From positions 1-64,000 of the forward strand of contig NZ_JAJADQ010000011.1 in the NCBI RefSeq assembly GCF_020447315.1: 64,000 bases of DNA. Reading direction: 5' to 3'. A program made the position numbers and the translations under genes. The notes below the pieces were generated by a model. It was not told the DNA's origin and ran no database searches. It was given only the letters and a program-made list of their open reading frames with translations. Below, piece after piece: positions 17,132 to 26,581 of the stretch. The DNA is from Hymenobacter nitidus. Its GTDB lineage: Bacteria > Bacteroidota > Bacteroidia > Cytophagales > Hymenobacteraceae. How positions within the stretch are numbered: position 1 is the first letter of the stretch; every line of letters starts with the position of its first letter.

Positions 17132-20100
17132 CTACTTTACCCGTACCACACCGGCGCCGTTGTAGCTGTGGTACTCGGCGTTGTACATGGCATCGGCGCT
17201 GACCGGGCCCAGGCGGAAGGTGCCCTTCGACACGGCCCGGGCCACGTAGTAGAATGACTTGGGCGAAGTTGAAACAGTGGTAAACAGGTTGATCCGGTCG
17301 TCGCGCATGTCGAGGTAGTCGGGGGTGGCCGCGTCCTTGGCCCAGTCGATGTCGCGCACGGCCCCAATGCGCGGATTCTCGATTTCCAGCCCGGCGGGCA
17401 GCAAATCGGTAATGGCCACGTTGGGCACTTCCCCGGCCGCGTCGGCCGACTGAATCGTGATGCGCACCACCACCAGGTCGTTCTGGCGGAAGTTGGGTGA
17501 GCCCACGGCCTTGCCGGTGCGGTCCAGGAACTCGCGGCGCACTTTCAGGAAGGAATCCTCCTCGCGCACCGTGTTCAGCGGCGACACGCCCTCGGTTTCC
17601 CAGAAGTAGTACAGGCTGCCGGTGCCGGTGGTGCGCAGGGCTACTTTGCGGTTAGCCACGTTGTTTACCGTCAGATCTTTGCCCGAGAACTTGCCGATTT
17701 CCTTGGCGTCGGCCAGCAAGGACGCCGTAACGGTAGCACTGGCATTCTGCCGGGCTACTTTGCCCAACGCCAACAGCGAAAACGCTCGTTCCTGAGTGTT
17801 CAGCCAGGAAGCCTGCTTCACCTGCCGGCTGAGCTGACGGGTGAGCTTGGGCACCAGGGCGTTGCCGGGGTCAGCTTCGAGCAGGGAATTGAGCACCAGG
17901 GCCATGTCACGGATGGGGGAGTAGAACGAGCCGTCGAAGGCGCGGTGGGCGGCGGTTTCGGTGAAGGTGGTGGGCAGCAGGTCGCGGTAGGCTTTCTGGT
18001 TGCCGCCCACGGCCTGGGCCGCCGCCAGCAGGAAGCGGGAGTCCTGGGCCAGCAGCTGCCGGTTCGATTTGTAGTAGTTGAACGCTACGGCATCCTGGCG
18101 GCCGGCCAACGCCAGCACGTAGATGCTGTAGGGAATTTCCTTTTTGGCAATGACCTTGCGGCGGGCAATGGTGCTTACGTCGAAGTAGTCGTACTCCTCA
18201 GTTTCGCGCTTGCGGGTGCGGGCCTGCAGGTATTGCAGCACCTTGTCGAGGTGGTTCTTGTTCACTTCAAAGCCGGCGCGTTGGGCTTCGAGTAGGAAGT
18301 GGGCGGCGTAGGTGGTGGCCCACCAGTTGTCGTAGTCGCCGCCGGGCCAGTAGCTCAGGCTGCCGTTGTAGAGCTGCTGGGACTCGATTTTGCGGATGGC
18401 TTCCTGCACGTTGTAGTTCGGGTTGAAGCGCGTGCCCTTGGCCTGCTTGCCGGTTTTCTGGCCCAGCGTGGCGGTCAGGTCGCCGTAGTACAGCTGGGGG
18501 AAAGCCGCCGACACGGTTTGCTCAAGGCAGCCGTAGGGATACTGCAGTAGGTAGCGCAAATCCTTGGCAAACTCCGTCATCGGCGAGCGGCTCACCACCA
18601 GCTGGCTGCGTAGCGTGGCGGGCAGGAAGTTGGTGGCCAGGTTCAGCGCCTGCGTGCTGCCGCCCTTCACCACGCCCGAGCCGGACACCTTTTCCAGCGG
18701 AGAAGCCGGCCGAACAGGTATTTCTATTTTTTCAGAAAAACTCTCACCGTCGAGGATTTTTGCAGAAATCAATATTTCACTGTTTCCAATACCACTAGCT
18801 ATCAGCGGGTATTTTAGGGTGAAACGCTTTTCTGAATTAGGCGCAATAGTTTGATAGCCCCAACCTTGGCTCTTTCCCTGAAGTACCTTTCCTACGTCGG
18901 CAGTCATAACTCCTGGTATTGGGAAAGCCAAAGCTCCCTTTACCTCTGATGAAGTAGCTACTTTAATAGCCTTCCCCGTCGTATTCGTCAGCGTGACGGG
19001 CACGTCAATCGTGTCGCCGGGGCTGAGGAAGCGGGGGAGGCTGGTGCTGATAACCACCGGGTCGGCGATGCGCATGGTTTGCTCGGCCGAGCCGAAGGCG
19101 TCGCCCTTGTAGGCCACGGCCATGACGCGCACGGCCCCGCTAAACTGCGGGATACGCACTTTGTAGCGCACTTTGCCGTTGGCATCAGCCCGCAATACGC
19201 CGCTCCACTTGGCCAGCAGCTTCACCCGGCGCGAGGGCACGGGCGTGGTGCGACGGGAGAGGTCGGCCCCGTCGCCGCCGGAGGAGCTGGTGCCCAGCTC
19301 GGGCAGCAGGAAGGGGTACACGTCGTAGGCATTTACCTCCAGGGCGCGCTTCTGGTAGAAGTAGCTGTAGGGGTCGGGCGTGCGGTAGTCCTTCATCTGC
19401 AGAATGCCCTCATCCACCACGGCAAAGGTGACCGAGGCACCCGGCGCGGTGCTGGCCTCAATGGTCTGCCAGGTCTGGGAGCGGCTCTGGGCGGCGACTT
19501 TCAAAGCTACGGGCAGCTTGGTACCGGGCTTTTCCACCGTCAGCGGTACGAAGCCCCGGGCCACGGTGAGCGGCAGGCGATTGTCGGTAATTTCGCGGAT
19601 GGCGGTGGCCGTCACGTAGATGTTGGGCACGTGGTTGCCCCGAATCGGGATGCTTACCCGCGCCGACTTCTCATCGGTATCGACGTAGAAATGGTCGAGC
19701 ACCTTGTCGCGCTCCACGGTGATGAGGACGCGGCCGGCAAAGGGCGTTTTGAGCAGGAGCTTGGCCGTTTCGCCGGGCTGGTATTTCTCTTTGTCGGCTT
19801 CAATCGTGACTTCGCCCTCGTTATTCACCTCGAAGGAATTGCTCTGGGTGTCGCCGTAGCCGTAAGCATAGAAGCGGCTGACCACATAGGTAGCCGCGCC
19901 CGGCCGGGCCACGCGCACCTCGTACTCGCCCGACGAAGCCGGGGTAAAGTCCAGCGTCGATTCGGAGCTAATCGTGCGGTTTTGGGTCAGAATGGCCTGT
20001 TCGCGCTTCTGGGACGTGTAGCGGTAGCGCCCACCCTGCCGCTCAATGACGGTTTCCCACAGCAGCCGCACTACCTTGATCTGGGCGTCGGCGCGGGTGG

Positions 20101-22657
20101 GCTGGGCGGTTTTGGGCGTGAGGGCCACGAAGCGCATGGTCAGCGGCTGCTGGGTGCTCACCAGCTCGGGCACCTGCTGCACCCCGAACATCACGCTCTG
20201 GGTTTGCACCTCGAAAGTCGCGAGGCGGTTCACGGGCCGGCCACTCTCGTCGAACACCGTGGCGAAGGCCGAGCCTTCCAGGGTGCCCAGGTCTTCGTAG
20301 CCGGGAATTTCGTAGCTGGCCGTGCCTTGGCCGCTGGCGTCGGTGGTGCCTTCGCGGGTGGTTTTCTCGAACCGGTCGGCCAGGGAGCTGGTTTCTTCCC
20401 CCGAGTCGTAGCTACGAGTACGGTTCTCGCCCGAGCTGATATAGAAGTTGTAGCCGGGGTAGTTCTTGGGCTGGAAGGGCTTCTCCTTGAGCGAGAATTC
20501 CACCTCAAACTTGCGGTCGGAGGCTGGCGGGCCATACAGGTTCAGGGCCGTGATGCTGGCATTCACCGTCTGGCCCGGGCCTACCACGGCCGGTGCGGCT
20601 TTCACCGTCACCTTGAGGCGGTCGGGAATGAATTCTTCCACCGAAATCTGGCGGGAGGCCAGCAGTACGTCGTTGCCGGTCAGCACTTCCAGCGTATAGA
20701 GGCCGGTCATGATGCCGGCGGGCAGAATGAAGCGCGACTCGAATGAGCCGTCGGCGGAGAGCTTCTTGCGCAGGCTGGCGTATTCCTTGCCCGTGGGCAG
20801 CAGCAGCCTGATTTTTACCGGCAGATTGGCCGGCGGGGCCTGCCAGCCCTCGGTGCGAATGACAGTGTTGGTTTGGATGGTGTCGCCGGGGCGGTACAGG
20901 TCCCGGTCGCCGTAGAGGAAGGCCTGGTAGCGGGCCGCGTTGCTTTGCAGGCCGCCCACCTCGAAGCGGGAGGTTTCGACCCTACTCGTGGGCAGGTTCA
21001 GGAAGGTGAAGTCCGACTCGCGCTGGGCCGTGACCATCGTCAGGCGGAAGCGGCTGGTGGCGGCGGTGCTGTCGAACACGGCCACGCCCGCGCTGTTGGT
21101 AGTGGCGCTGCTGATAACCTGGTTGTTGGAGCTCACGAAGCGCACGTTCACCCCGCCCAGGGCCTTGGCATTGCGAATCGAGTTGGCGAATACCAGCGTG
21201 CGGCCGGCCTTACCCTGCTTCACAATCAGGCCGATATCCGACACCGACACGAGCTTGCTCACCTGCAGCCACTGCCGCTCGGTGTCCTGAATTTTCACCA
21301 CGTACAGACCCTTCATCGGGCCGGTAAACTCCAGGTCCTTGAAGCTCAGATTGAGCAGGCGCAGGCCGTTTTCCTTGGGCAGACCGGCCACCGAGTAGGT
21401 CCGCTCGGTCAGCACGTTGCCGAGCTGCTCCACGTCGTAGTAGTTGTAGGACTTGTCCTCGTACTCACCCCCGTCGTCTTCCCCGCCGCCTTCCTCGTCG
21501 TAGTCGTAGCCGTACTGCTTACCGCCGCGCAGCAGCTGCTGAATGTTGTTGGCGTAGACCTTGGCAATGGTGACCTGCACCTTCTCGATTTCGGCGATGC
21601 GCACGCCTAGGTTGCGGGTGCCCAGCGCGTCGAGGTACATGGCTTTGTCACCGTTGGCAAAGCTCAGACTGGGCCGCTCATCCACGAAGGCGGCCGTTTG
21701 GGTGAAGGGCTCGGCCAGCTGCCCACCCAAGGCCCCGCGCAACCCGCTCCGCAAGCTGATCTGATAGGTTTTGTCCACATCGAAGCCGCCTTTGAGCGTA
21801 AAGCCGCTTTCCAGGGCTTCCACCGAGTAATCCACGGCCGGCTCCACGGTCAGCAGGGCCGGTATTTCCGTGGCCGATACGGGCTGGTTGGTGAGCACCG
21901 TAATAACCGGGTCGCCCTCCACGATGGAGGCCACCACTTCGCGCACGAGCAGGGTTTGCTGGTCGGGCACGGCTACCTGAGCGGTCAGGGCTTTGGTCGT
22001 GGCCCGGTCCGAGCCCACGGGGTGCAGGCCGGGCGCCAGCTCCAGCGTAACGGGGGAGCCGGGGCGCACGTCCTGGGTCAGGGCCACGCCCACGATGCTG
22101 TCGGCCTCGGCCGATACCACCTCGAAAGCTACTGGCTGGCCGTCCTGGGTAATCTTGAGCAGGGGCTGAATGTCACTAGGCTTCACGGCGTAGTTGAACA
22201 GCAGGTTGGCGCGCATCTCGGCCGTGCCCGCCACCCGCCGGCTCTGGCTCCAGAACAGCTGGGGCTCGTGCATCGTCAGGCCCGGGGTGTGAAACTTGGT
22301 TTTGCTCAGCGGCGGCTCTTTCTTGAGCTTCAGCGCTTCCAGGGCCACCGGCCGCCACTGCGCTTGAAACGCCGTGGCGGGCCGGAAGGGCTCGGAAGGG
22401 GAGAAGGTCAGCTCCCGGTCACTGGTCCACTTGAATTTGCCGCGCACGGCGGGCTCAAACTCGACGTACTGCAGGGTGTCCCAGCGGCTGACGCGGCCTT
22501 CGCCCAGAGGCTCGTCGAACGTAAATACGATGTTCTGGTAGGGGCTGATTTCCTCGCCCTCGGGGCTGGAATCGTTGTTGGAGCCCAACTTGGAGCAGGC
22601 ACATAGCAATAGCAGCAACACCAGCAAAGGCAGGCGAGATACACGTTGGGTAAGCAT
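17132..22657 (-). CDS. Alpha-2-macroglobulin family lipoprotein with CLEQ thioester
   Basis: 1841 residues, the size of bacterial alpha-2-macroglobulins (YfhM type). The N-terminus is a lipoprotein signal (LLLLLLCAC-S), so it is anchored to a membrane and faces the periplasm. A long series of macroglobulin beta-sandwich domains follows, then an A2M domain and an alpha/alpha-toroid with the thioester motif CLEQ at residues 1377-1380, which traps attacking proteases covalently. The C-terminal domain ends in a YHSYNGAGVVRVK-like strand. The gene heads the cluster that ends with pbpC. An internal stretch (about 18,715-18,985) has markedly lower GC content than the rest. Confidence 0.93.
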   Translation of the reverse strand: MLTQRVSRLPLLVLLLLLCACSKLGSNNDSSPEGEEISPYQNIVFTFDEPLGEGRVSRWDTLQYVEFEPAVRGKFKWTSDRELTFSPSEPFRPATAFQAQWRPVALEALKLKKEPPLSKTKFHTPGLTMHEPQLFWSQSRRVAGTAEMRANLLFNYAVKPSDIQPLLKITQDGQPVAFEVVSAEADSIVGVALTQDVRPGSPVTLELAPGLHPVGSDRATTKALTAQVAVPDQQTLLVREVVASIVEGDPVITVLTNQPVSATEIPALLTVEPAVDYSVEALESGFTLKGGFDVDKTYQISLRSGLRGALGGQLAEPFTQTAAFVDERPSLSFANGDKAMYLDALGTRNLGVRIAEIEKVQVTIAKVYANNIQQLLRGGKQYGYDYDEEGGGEDDGGEYEDKSYNYYDVEQLGNVLTERTYSVAGLPKENGLRLLNLSFKDLEFTGPMKGLYVVKIQDTERQWLQVSKLVSVSDIGLIVKQGKAGRTLVFANSIRNAKALGGVNVRFVSSNNQVISSATTNSAGVAVFDSTAATSRFRLTMVTAQRESDFTFLNLPTSRVETSRFEVGGLQSNAARYQAFLYGDRDLYRPGDTIQTNTVIRTEGWQAPPANLPVKIRLLLPTGKEYASLRKKLSADGSFESRFILPAGIMTGLYTLEVLTGNDVLLASRQISVEEFIPDRLKVTVKAAPAVVGPGQTVNASITALNLYGPPASDRKFEVEFSLKEKPFQPKNYPGYNFYISSGENRTRSYDSGEETSSLADRFEKTTREGTTDASGQGTASYEIPGYEDLGTLEGSAFATVFDESGRPVNRLATFEVQTQSVMFGVQQVPELVSTQQPLTMRFVALTPKTAQPTRADAQIKVVRLLWETVIERQGGRYRYTSQKREQAILTQNRTISSESTLDFTPASSGEYEVRVARPGAATYVVSRFYAYGYGDTQSNSFEVNNEGEVTIEADKEKYQPGETAKLLLKTPFAGRVLITVERDKVLDHFYVDTDEKSARVSIPIRGNHVPNIYVTATAIREITDNRLPLTVARGFVPLTVEKPGTKLPVALKVAAQSRSQTWQTIEASTAPGASVTFAVVDEGILQMKDYRTPDPYSYFYQKRALEVNAYDVYPFLLPELGTSSSGGDGADLSRRTTPVPSRRVKLLAKWSGVLRADANGKVRYKVRIPQFSGAVRVMAVAYKGDAFGSAEQTMRIADPVVISTSLPRFLSPGDTIDVPVTLTNTTGKAIKVATSSEVKGALAFPIPGVMTADVGKVLQGKSQGWGYQTIAPNSEKRFTLKYPLIASGIGNSEILISAKILDGESFSEKIEIPVRPASPLEKVSGSGVVKGGSTQALNLATNFLPATLRSQLVVSRSPMTEFAKDLRYLLQYPYGCLEQTVSAAFPQLYYGDLTATLGQKTGKQAKGTRFNPNYNVQEAIRKIESQQLYNGSLSYWPGGDYDNWWATTYAAHFLLEAQRAGFEVNKNHLDKVLQYLQARTRKRETEEYDYFDVSTIARRKVIAKKEIPYSIYVLALAGRQDAVAFNYYKSNRQLLAQDSRFLLAAAQAVGGNQKAYRDLLPTTFTETAAHRAFDGSFYSPIRDMALVLNSLLEADPGNALVPKLTRQLSRQVKQASWLNTQERAFSLLALGKVARQNASATVTASLLADAKEIGKFSGKDLTVNNVANRKVALRTTGTGSLYYFWETEGVSPLNTVREEDSFLKVRREFLDRTGKAVGSPNFRQNDLVVVRITIQSADAAGEVPNVAITDLLPAGLEIENPRIGAVRDIDWAKDAATPDYLDMRDDRINLFTTVSTSPKSFYYVARAVSKGTFRLGPVSADAMYNAEYHSYNGAGVVRVK

Positions 22658-22799
22658 AAGAATAAAGGGAAGAAAATGGACGCGGGAAGGTATAGAAAAA
22701 GGGTGATATACGGTTGAGGTGGGTGGCGTTTTAAGACTAAAAGAAGCCAGTAAATGTATATTTCAGCCAAAAAGCTCAATAGCTCCGGTTTCAATCTGT

Positions 22800-23468
22800 A
22801 TGAACATTGTCAAGACGCTTACACCTGTACTCCTTGGGCCTGGGTTGGTATTCACTTGCTTCAATTCCCCTATCCGTGGCAACCCGTTTAAGCAGCTTGC
22901 CAACCCAGTTTATAGCCAAGCGCTGGACTCCATCACGAGGCAGTACCTAAACTCAGCGCACCCAAACAATAGCGTGTGGAAACTACACCAAGCGCTGGTT
23001 AAGCAGCTTCGCAAAGCCCGGATTGACACGATTCTGTACTACCAGGCCGGTTGCGTGGGCTGTGAGGATCTGCCTGAGCGGAGTGAGTTGGGCAAACCTG
23101 CCGGGCGCTGTACTTGTGCTGAGGATGAGCAGACCGTGTATCTGTTCTGGCAGGATGCGGGGAAGGTATTCGGGAAACGTCTGCACTGTTGTCGGAGCTT
23201 CCCGGTGGCCAAAGCCAACCCTGCCGTCATCAGTTTCTATTTTCAGAACAAACAGCACTTTCAACGTGGCGAGCAGTTCTACCGCGACTTCGAGGCGTAC
23301 AATCGTAGTCACCCCCAAGCGGTGAAGTTCCTGCCGCCTTTCGCAGTGCACGACGACGTGGAACAGGTTTTCTTCTACCTGAGAAAGGATACGCTGCACT
23401 TTCAGGTCAGGAAGTACGACTTCACCAGCGTCGGCAAACCGAAGTATCTGCCCTACCAATGGAAGTAA
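22800..23468 (+). CDS. Hypothetical cysteine-rich protein, lower GC than neighbours
   Basis: 222 residues if the ATG at 22800 (MNIVKTLTPVLLGPGLVFTC) is used; that start gives an N-terminal hydrophobic segment that could be a signal peptide or, with the Cys at about residue 20, a lipoprotein signal. The mature part carries several cysteines (AGCVGCEDL, GRCTCAEDE, HCCRSFP) and many aromatic residues. I recognise no family. It stands alone on the plus strand, diverging from the alpha-2-macroglobulin gene, and its codons are visibly richer in A and T than those of surrounding genes, consistent with horizontal acquisition. Confidence 0.6.
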   Translation: MNIVKTLTPVLLGPGLVFTCFNSPIRGNPFKQLANPVYSQALDSITRQYLNSAHPNNSVWKLHQALVKQLRKARIDTILYYQAGCVGCEDLPERSELGKPAGRCTCAEDEQTVYLFWQDAGKVFGKRLHCCRSFPVAKANPAVISFYFQNKQHFQRGEQFYRDFEAYNRSHPQAVKFLPPFAVHDDVEQVFFYLRKDTLHFQVRKYDFTSVGKPKYLPYQWK

Positions 23469-23637
23469 AAACAGTGGCAGTGGGCTAGACTAATTGCAAA
23501 AGCAGTGCAGGTGCCGTGAGCGTTTGGCTTCCCTGCCCACATCCTGAAAACAAAAAAGGCGGAGCCTGCGCCCCACCTTCACTACCAAGACCCACCCGTG
23601 CCGGAATAGTTGGAATGATATCTTCACTATACGCAGC

Positions 23638-24372
23638 TTACTCCACTTGCCGCATAATTAGCTCCCGGCCGGGGCTTACAACCTCTATCTGGAGCAGGCG
23701 GCGGGTAGAAGGGTCGAGCCAGTAGGTGACGGTGGTTTTGTCCGAGCCGAAGGTTTGCACCACCCAGGCCGGGCGGCTGGTTTTGCCGTCGGGGGCGGGC
23801 AGGGGCTGGGCCCCCACGATGCGGCCCCGCACCCAGTCCGGCCCGCCCTTCTCGTACACGTACTGCGCAAACTTAAAGGCCTGCCCGGCCCGCAGCGGCA
23901 GCGCCAGCACCACCAGGTCGGCCGAAAAGGAGTCGAACAGGGCTGCCGAAGTAGTCAGGTCGACGGCGGTGCGCTGTGAGCCCACCTGGTTGAAGCCCGT
24001 AACGCGGGGCCCGGCAAAGTTTAGAGCCAGGGTGCGGCCGTTGGGCTGGTGGGAGCGGTGCGCCAGGGGGTAGAGCGTGCGCCGGTCCACGGTGCCACTG
24101 TCGACGATAGCGCCGGTGGGAAAGGTGATGACGGACCGCTTGAGCCCAAGTTTCGGCCCCGGCAGATATTCATACGAAGTAGCCACGCTGCCGACGGGCT
24201 TTTCCTGGCCCTCGCGGCGCATAAGCATGGTGTAGCGGGCCGAGAAGGGCCGGATGAGTTGCCCCTCCACGCTGCGGCGCGGGCTGAGCAGCAGCGTATC
24301 GGTGGGCGGCGCGGATTGGGCGTGCGCAGAACCCGCCAGGGTCAGGGCCAGCAGTAAGCCGGTAAGTTTCAT
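23638..24372 (-). CDS. Secreted DUF3108-like protein
   Basis: 244 residues from the ATG at 24372 (MKLTGLLLALTLAGSAHAQ), which gives a normal signal peptide; an upstream extension would not. The mature protein is all-beta in appearance and ends with TVTYWLDPSTRRLLQIEVV, a pattern of DUF3108/LolA-like lipid-handling beta-sheet proteins. Family assignment is by pattern only. Predicted periplasmic. It diverges from the LytS-type kinase gene across a 257-bp gap in which I see no other feature. Confidence 0.6.
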   Translation of the reverse strand: MKLTGLLLALTLAGSAHAQSAPPTDTLLLSPRRSVEGQLIRPFSARYTMLMRREGQEKPVGSVATSYEYLPGPKLGLKRSVITFPTGAIVDSGTVDRRTLYPLAHRSHQPNGRTLALNFAGPRVTGFNQVGSQRTAVDLTTSAALFDSFSADLVVLALPLRAGQAFKFAQYVYEKGGPDWVRGRIVGAQPLPAPDGKTSRPAWVVQTFGSDKTTVTYWLDPSTRRLLQIEVVSPGRELIMRQVE

Positions 24373-24629
24373 AGCGTACAGAGTAAGGTGAGGGAAAAGA
24401 CAGCCGCCAAGTACGCCCAACGCCCGCGGCTTCCTCGCGCTACTCGACCGTTGCGGCGGCTTATTCGGCTGTTGCCGGGCTTTGCTCAACCACTGTCCTG
24501 CTGCTGAACTAGCGGCTACTGCCGGCCCAAGGGTCGAGGAAAACCGGGCAACGGTCGAAAATTGGGCGGGAAGTGGAGTGCGGCCGCGGTGCAGCGGGTA
24601 TCTTGGGGGCCTATCTGCTCTTTACCGCC

Positions 24630-25652
24630 ATGCTCGGGCTTCTTCGCCGCCACCGGGTGCTGCTACTGCACCTCTCGTTCTGGGGCGTCTACTTTTCGTT
24701 TTACTTCTACCAGATCAGTCGGGAAGTGGGCTGGCGGCTGGCTTTGGCCAACTCGCTGGTACCGCTGGTGAGCAACCTGCTCATCGGCTACCTCAATTTC
24801 TTCTACCTGCTGCCCCGGGGGCTACGGCGGCAGCGGCTGGGGCGCTATTTGCTGGAGCTGGCCGCGCCCTTTACTCTGGTAGTCGCACTGCGGGTGGCGG
24901 TGCAGCGGCAGCTGGCGCCAGGGCAGCTGCCGCAGAGCTACCTGGAGTCGCCGGCCTTCGTGCTGTCGGTAGTGGTGGGCACCTTGTCTATCGTGGCCTT
25001 TCTGAGCATGCTGCACTTCGTGGTGGGCTGGTTTGCCCTCGACGCCCGCACCAAGGCTCTGGAAAACGAACAGCTCACGGCCGAGCTCAAGCTGCTCAAG
25101 GCCCAGATCAACCCGCACTTTCTCTTCAACACGCTCAACAACCTCTACTACCTGGCCTACACCCAGTCGCCCAACACGCCGGAGGTGGTGGCCAAGCTGG
25201 CCCAGATGATGCGCTACATGATTTACGAGTCGAACCACGCCACCGTGGCCCTCAGCCAGGAAATCGAGTACATGCAGAACTACATCAGCCTGGAAAAGCT
25301 GCGCCTCAACACCCCCGTTCCGGTGCAGTTCGTGGTAGAGGGCCCCGCCGAGGGCGTGCGCATTGCTCCGCTGCTGCTGATCACCTTTCTGGAAAATGCC
25401 TTCAAGCACGGCGTGAGTACCACCGACCCCCAGGCCTGGGTCACGGTGCTGATCCGGCTGCACGGCCCCGAGTGCGTCTGCACGGTGGCCAACGGCCGGC
25501 TGCCGCACCCCGCTCCTGTACCGGCTGCCGCCGGCACCGGCCTGCAAAATCTGCGCCGCCGCTTGGCCCTGCACTACCCGGGCCGGCACGTGCTGCAGGT
25601 AGAAGACGGCCCCGCCGAATACCGCGTCCACCTCACCTTGACCCTGACCTGA
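24630..25652 (+). CDS. LytS/YehU-type sensor histidine kinase
   Basis: 340 residues from the ATG at 24630; a GTG at 24573 would add 19 residues. The N-terminal half has four hydrophobic segments (HLSFWGVYFSFYFY, LANSLVPLVSNLLIGYLNFF, PFTLVVALRVAV, VLSVVVGTLSIVAFLSMLHFVV) and the C-terminal half the His_kinase domain with the phosphoacceptor box LKAQINPHFLFNTLNNL and an ATPase with LLITFLENAFKHG and GLQNLRRRL. Its TGA overlaps the ATG of the response regulator (TGATG), so the pair is co-translated. The signal sensed is unknown. Confidence 0.92.
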   Translation: MLGLLRRHRVLLLHLSFWGVYFSFYFYQISREVGWRLALANSLVPLVSNLLIGYLNFFYLLPRGLRRQRLGRYLLELAAPFTLVVALRVAVQRQLAPGQLPQSYLESPAFVLSVVVGTLSIVAFLSMLHFVVGWFALDARTKALENEQLTAELKLLKAQINPHFLFNTLNNLYYLAYTQSPNTPEVVAKLAQMMRYMIYESNHATVALSQEIEYMQNYISLEKLRLNTPVPVQFVVEGPAEGVRIAPLLLITFLENAFKHGVSTTDPQAWVTVLIRLHGPECVCTVANGRLPHPAPVPAAAGTGLQNLRRRLALHYPGRHVLQVEDGPAEYRVHLTLTLT

Positions 25653-26389
25653 TGCTGCGCTGCCTGATTGTGGATGATGAGCCGATGGCCCGGCAGCTGC
25701 TCACTGATTACGTGGGAAAAGTGCCGTTTCTGACCCTGCACGCGGCCTGTGCCAGTCCCCTGGCCGCCCTACAAGAGCTCAGCGCCCACCCCATTGATCT
25801 GCTGCTGCTCGACGTGCAGATGCCCGAAATTACCGGCCTGGCTCTGCTCAAGATTCTGCCCCGCCAGCCCCTGGTAATCCTGACTACGGCCTACTCCGAG
25901 TACGCCCTGGAAAGCTACGACCTCGACGTGGTCGACTACCTGCTCAAACCCATCACGCTGGAGCGCTTCCTGCGGGCCGTGCACAAGGCCCAGGCCCGGC
26001 TGCTGCCCGGCGCCGCCCCGGTGCCGGCGGGCCCGGCGCTGCCCCCGCCCGGGCCGACGCCGGCCGAGCCGTCGCCGTTTCTGTTCGTGAAGGATGGCAC
26101 CCGCCTGGTCAAGATCCGGCAGGCCGACATCCTGTTCGTGGAAGGCCTGAAGGACTACGTGGCCATCCACACCCCGCAGCAGCGCATCGTGAGCCTGCAG
26201 CGGCTCAAAACCCTGGAGCAGCAGCTGCCCGCCACGCACTTTGTCCGCATTCACCACTCCTACATTGTGAGCCTGGAGGGCATCGACGCCGTGTTCAAGG
26301 ACAAAGTGCAGATTGGCAGCCGGTTTTTGCCCGTGAGTGAGTCGTACCGCAAAGCCTTCCGCGACTTCATCGACCCGCGCTTGCAGTAG
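25652..26389 (+). CDS. LytTR-family response regulator
   Basis: 245 residues. A receiver domain (IVDDEPMARQLL; phosphoacceptor Asp in LLLLDVQMPE; Lys in YLLKPITL) is joined by a Pro/Ala-rich linker (about residues 120-145) to a LytTR DNA-binding domain (FLFVKDGTRLVKIRQADILFVEGLKDYVAI...HFVRIHHSYIV). It is the partner of the kinase with which it overlaps by one base. LytTR regulators bind imperfect direct repeats; targets are not evident here. Stop at 26387-26389. Confidence 0.93.
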   Translation: MLRCLIVDDEPMARQLLTDYVGKVPFLTLHAACASPLAALQELSAHPIDLLLLDVQMPEITGLALLKILPRQPLVILTTAYSEYALESYDLDVVDYLLKPITLERFLRAVHKAQARLLPGAAPVPAGPALPPPGPTPAEPSPFLFVKDGTRLVKIRQADILFVEGLKDYVAIHTPQQRIVSLQRLKTLEQQLPATHFVRIHHSYIVSLEGIDAVFKDKVQIGSRFLPVSESYRKAFRDFIDPRLQ

Positions 26390-26490
26390 CCGCCGAACAC
26401 GGGCAGTAGCTATTCAAGACATATTAATACTGACCCGAGCAGCCGAGAAGAGGGCCACACAAGCACTGTTCAACTGCTGTTGATTCTCCA

Positions 26491-26573
26491 TTGTCTCCTT
26501 ATTCTCGTACAGAGCTACTAAGGAGACAATGGCTTTGTCTCCTTAGTATTAAAATTCAAAATTTAGGAGACAA
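26491..26573 (+). promoter_or_regulatory. Four alternating copies of TTGTCTCCTTA / TAAGGAGACAA upstream of the XRE gene
   Basis: Segments TTGTCTCCTTA (26491-26501), TAAGGAGACAA (26519-26529), TTGTCTCCTTA (26535-26545) and TAGGAGACAA (26564-26573) alternate in orientation with centre spacings of about 28, 16 and 28 bp. As DNA they form two equal operators suited to autoregulation by the XRE protein that begins at 26582. As RNA the four segments could form mutually exclusive hairpins: A:B with C:D, or B:C, the latter freeing the last AGGAG as a ribosome-binding site 12 nt before the ATG. Either reading is inference. Confidence 0.65.
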
Positions 26574-26581
26574 GTTCAATT

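Noticed and set aside
19079..20746. Open frame of 555 codons on the plus strand.
   Set aside because: Shadow of the alpha-2-macroglobulin gene; composition is Gly/His/Val/Arg-rich without recognisable motifs.
24482..25651. An open frame that would fuse a 390-residue region to the LytTR regulator.
   Set aside because: That region is out of frame with the histidine kinase gene, whose motifs are clear; the regulator starts at 25652.
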